17,201 nucleotides of DNA from Desulfobacterales bacterium (GTDB lineage: Bacteria > Desulfobacterota > Desulfobacteria > Desulfobacterales > JASFBJ01), in contig JASFBJ010000034.1 in NCBI GenBank assembly GCA_030149585.1, positions 1-17,201 on the forward strand, written 5' to 3'. The notes under the pieces were generated by a model that worked only from the letters and a program-made list of their open reading frames with translations, had not been told where the DNA came from and made no database searches. A program made the position numbers and the translations under genes. Below, piece by piece: positions 14,985-17,201 of this stretch. Every line of letters starts with the position of its first letter. Positions within the stretch are counted from its first letter, which is position 1.

Positions 14985-16064
14985 CTACTGAACCTGCCAA
15001 TTCAAGACCTTACAGTACCATTTTCCTGAATTTCTTAGTTTTTCGCGTTGAATAACGGCCGTAATTATGATCTGAATCTTGTGAAGGGTTGCCGTTGCCC
15101 TAATCCTGAAAATATCGCTTGAAGTGGTGATAAGCGCAGGATTAATCTCAATGCTGCTAAAACCGGGAACATTTTTATACCAGGCAGGACTGGTTAAGTC
15201 ATGCAGATAATTACCATCGGATTTTTCCTGACGATAATCATACAGAGCCTGGGCAAAATCTTCATCCTCTGAGGGAAGCAAGGCAGCCAGAACCGGCAAT
15301 TCCGCCGTGTTAATATTGATTCTGCCTTCATAGCTGAACTTGTTGTTGCCCAAAGGTCTCTCCCCGTAAATTGTGATAAAGTTGGCAAGTCCCATAATGC
15401 CGCCAACCCCATAAAAAATTTCCGGTATAATTCCTTTTACCAGAGACACATCGGCAAGATGATCAAAGGGCCCGTTATTACAGGGGTATGGTGGATCAAG
15501 ATCCTGATAATAACTGGATTCAGCCCCGCTCAGACCGGTAATGGCATCATCATCGCCTGAATCAAGCCAGTCTTTTACGGCATTTATAATTATTAAAGGG
15601 TCGGTTTCTTCCAAATCCGGGTAAAATGAGATCAGCCGGTTTGCGAAACGCTCCCACATGGCCCTTTGAATATCATTAAAATAACGTGCTTTAGGGAATT
15701 GAACAAGAGCGTTGATTTGAATGCGGCTCATCTCATCAATAATACTTAGCTTTAAATTCCCATCCTCAAAAGGAATTTCATCTATTATCCCATCGACCTT
15801 TTCAGGATCAGCCCAATCCTCCTGTAAAGAGTCTGTCTGAGACTGGTTTCGGTCATTGATAAGCAAGGCCATGGCAGCGTGAACCCCGGATTCAGCCATT
15901 GCAATTAATGTTATCCGATCCCTTGTTATGGCTGCTGCTTCCACATTTGAACGTGTTTTTTGATTTAAGGCCAGTCCGGCTGTTATTAAAACAGTGATAA
16001 CCGCCAGGGTTATCAAAAGGGCAATTCCCTGATTATTTTTATATAATTTTTTATTAAATTGCAC
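14985..16064 (-). CDS. gspK: Type II secretion minor pseudopilin GspK
   Basis: The 359-residue size matches GspK, the largest minor pseudopilin, which caps the pseudopilus tip with GspI and GspJ. A prepilin signal ends at Gly13 (NNQG) and is followed by the hydrophobic IALLITLAVITVLI segment. The usual Glu at +5 is replaced by Ile, as is normal for GspK. The globular domain carries RIQINAL, the acidic DWLDSGDDD (165-173, in the place of the calcium site) and NINTAELPVLAAL. The start codon is GTG (16062-16064), directly after the gspJ TAA, so the genes are coupled. Only a weak GGGA lies upstream. Confidence 0.95.
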   Translation of the reverse strand: MQFNKKLYKNNQGIALLITLAVITVLITAGLALNQKTRSNVEAAAITRDRITLIAMAESGVHAAMALLINDRNQSQTDSLQEDWADPEKVDGIIDEIPFEDGNLKLSIIDEMSRIQINALVQFPKARYFNDIQRAMWERFANRLISFYPDLEETDPLIIINAVKDWLDSGDDDAITGLSGAESSYYQDLDPPYPCNNGPFDHLADVSLVKGIIPEIFYGVGGIMGLANFITIYGERPLGNNKFSYEGRININTAELPVLAALLPSEDEDFAQALYDYRQEKSDGNYLHDLTSPAWYKNVPGFSSIEINPALITTSSDIFRIRATATLHKIQIIITAVIQREKLRNSGKWYCKVLNWQVQ

Positions 16065-16817
16065 TTAAATTTTTTCCCTGATAACCGGCAGATATACCCT
16101 TGTTTCAAAAATTCTGGAAAATGACTCATCACCTGGTTCAAGCCCTAGCTCAAGCTTGATACCAATGGACACTGGGGTGGCATATTTAAATTCATCTGAT
16201 TCAGAATCCCAGTAATCAGTAGCATTATCTTCATCATCAAAATAAACAAGTTCAAAAGATTTGATATTTTCACAGAGAATCGGATCATCCTCTTTTTCTT
16301 CAAAATCAGGATAGGGATAAAGTTCGTCAGAGCGTTTCATTATAAAACAGCCATCCTGGTCTTTTGTAATATAATAAATAATGATGGCTATTCCCTGCCT
16401 GACCGACCGATTAAGGGGAATATGAGCCAAAGATGAAAACCTGAGAAAGGAAAAGGTTTTTGAGTCTACCTCGACATTTTCACCTTTTAAACGAAATTTA
16501 TCAGCAGGATCATCAAAACCGGGAGGTGCATAGCGCGGTGGCAATGCCAGATGGATGGATGCCAAATCCAGGGTTATCCGATTCAGGCAATCATTGGCCA
16601 TCTCAGAAAAATTAATATGTTGTTCCAGTGCATCAGCGCTGGAAAAAACTGTGTTAAAAGATGTAAAGAGAGTGGTTATAACCACAGCAAAAATTGTAAT
16701 GGCCACCAGAATTTCGAGCATGGTAAATCCTTTTAAATGGCCGTTTTTTGGAAAAATTCTTTTGGCTTGTGGGATAGATGATAAATCAACCTGGATTAAC
16801 ATATTTTTTTTATTCAA
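16065..16817 (-). CDS. gspJ: Type II secretion minor pseudopilin GspJ
   Basis: The 250-residue protein has a prepilin peptidase site at Gly30|Phe31 (LKG|FTMLE) with the required Glu35 at +5, then the hydrophobic helix ILVAITIFAVVITTLF. The remainder is an acidic, beta-rich globular domain (for example FDDEDNATDYWDSESDEF) of GspJ length. The leader of 30 residues is long; a second ATG at codon 6 would shorten it to 25, and no later start is available before the cleavage site. The first ATG overlaps the end of gspI by 8 bp. GspJ should form the tip complex with GspI and GspK after cleavage by GspO, which is not encoded here. Confidence 0.93.
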   Translation of the reverse strand: MNKKNMLIQVDLSSIPQAKRIFPKNGHLKGFTMLEILVAITIFAVVITTLFTSFNTVFSSADALEQHINFSEMANDCLNRITLDLASIHLALPPRYAPPGFDDPADKFRLKGENVEVDSKTFSFLRFSSLAHIPLNRSVRQGIAIIIYYITKDQDGCFIMKRSDELYPYPDFEEKEDDPILCENIKSFELVYFDDEDNATDYWDSESDEFKYATPVSIGIKLELGLEPGDESFSRIFETRVYLPVIREKI

Positions 16818-17201
16818 CCAGAAGCATATACGTGGTTAATGAATAACTGTCATTCTCATTAACGATGCTGACAGTTAGTCTTTTCAGTTGAGGCCCTGAA
16901 TCCTGTAAAATCTCGGACTCTATCTCTTGTGTGGCAATCTGCCAGGTGTAGCCGTCAAAATTCTCCCCGAAATCACCGCTTTCAGCAGCCAGGTCATCTA
17001 AAGAAATGCTGCGCAGTTGAGCAATTTTTCCTTGAGCCAGATAGGAAGCGGTTGTATAAAACCGGGCCCTGCTATGCATAAAAATAGTCTGGGTGTGAAG
17101 CCGGTAGACACTTACCATGGCAATGGCAATTATTGAAACAGCCGCCATGATTTCAAGCAGGGTGAAGCCTTCGTTTGCTCTGGCATTTGCTCTGGCATTT
17201 G
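16810..17201 (-). CDS. gspI: Type II secretion minor pseudopilin GspI, 5' end outside the window
   Basis: The frame is open to the right edge, so the gene is partial at its 5' end. Translation reads NARANARANEGFTLLEIMAAVSIIAIAM, in which EG|FTLLE is the prepilin peptidase site with Glu at +5. The ATG at 17146-17148 lies inside this motif and cannot be the start. The body (RLHTQTIFMHSRARFYTTASYLAQGKIAQL) matches GspI, where Ala-x-x-Leu-Ala-Gln-x-K after the helix is characteristic. GspI nucleates the tip complex with GspJ and GspK. The leader just before the cleavage site is a tandem four-residue repeat. The 3' end overlaps gspJ by 8 bp. Confidence 0.92.
   Translation of the reverse strand, partial: NARANARANEGFTLLEIMAAVSIIAIAMVSVYRLHTQTIFMHSRARFYTTASYLAQGKIAQLRSISLDDLAAESGDFGENFDGYTWQIATQEIESEILQDSGPQLKRLTVSIVNENDSYSLTTYMLLVE
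17177..17200 (-). repeat. 12-bp in-frame tandem repeat in the GspI leader
   Basis: GCTCTGGCATTT occurs twice in a row on the plus strand (17177-17188, 17189-17200) and may continue past the edge. On the minus strand it encodes repeated Ala-Arg-Ala-Asn directly before the prepilin cleavage site. Confidence 0.7.

Noticed and set aside
15194..15412. Minus-strand open frame of 72 codons inside gspK
   Set aside because: It is an alternative frame of gspK, whose own frame carries the clear GspK motifs. No independent evidence supports it.
17146..17148. ATG as the start of gspI
   Set aside because: It lies inside the FTLLEIM prepilin motif. Using it would remove the cleavage site and part of the helix, and the frame is open further upstream to the window edge.

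Overview
The window looks like a stretch of chromosome from a moderately AT-rich, Gram-negative deltaproteobacterium, most likely a Desulfobacterales-type organism. This is an inference from protein style and gene order: a type II secretion (T2SS) cluster that runs I-J-K-L-M-N-C-D-E, a deltaproteobacterial-style GspN, and a PASTA protein next to rpe. I cannot name the species. Every intact gene is on the minus strand, so transcription runs from the right edge to the left.

Right and centre (17201 to 6559): a nearly continuous T2SS operon. In transcription order it encodes the minor pseudopilins GspI (its 5' end lies outside the window), GspJ and GspK; the inner-membrane assembly platform proteins GspL, GspM and GspN; GspC, which links the inner membrane to the secretin; the secretin GspD; and the ATPase GspE. 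gspF, gspG and gspH are not present and probably lie just beyond the right edge. GspD is unusual because the secretin is followed by a low-complexity linker and a C-terminal SPOR (peptidoglycan-binding) domain.

Centre-left (6555 to 3137): the same strand continues almost without gaps through a YidD-family protein with a signal peptide, an exported TPR protein, a membrane-anchored protein with three PASTA repeats, ribulose-phosphate 3-epimerase (rpe) and type II 3-dehydroquinate dehydratase (aroQ). The spacing suggests co-transcription or translational coupling. The SPOR domain on GspD and the PASTA protein both point to contact with the cell wall.

Left (2997 to 921): after a 139-bp spacer holding a GC-rich nested inverted repeat comes an OmpR-type response regulator and its overlapping membrane histidine kinase. 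From 920 to 1 the DNA is AT-rich and gene-poor. It holds a plus-strand remnant of an integron-type tyrosine recombinase and a methionine-free minus-strand open frame that I do not recognise, so this flank looks like decayed mobile DNA.

Small repeats lie between or inside the genes: a REP-like 24-bp palindrome between gspK and gspL, 14-bp AT-rich tandem repeats at the gspL 3' end, 18-bp in-frame repeats in the GspD linker, and a 12-bp in-frame repeat in the GspI leader. I found no tRNA, rRNA, CRISPR array, intact insertion sequence or convincing intrinsic terminator.
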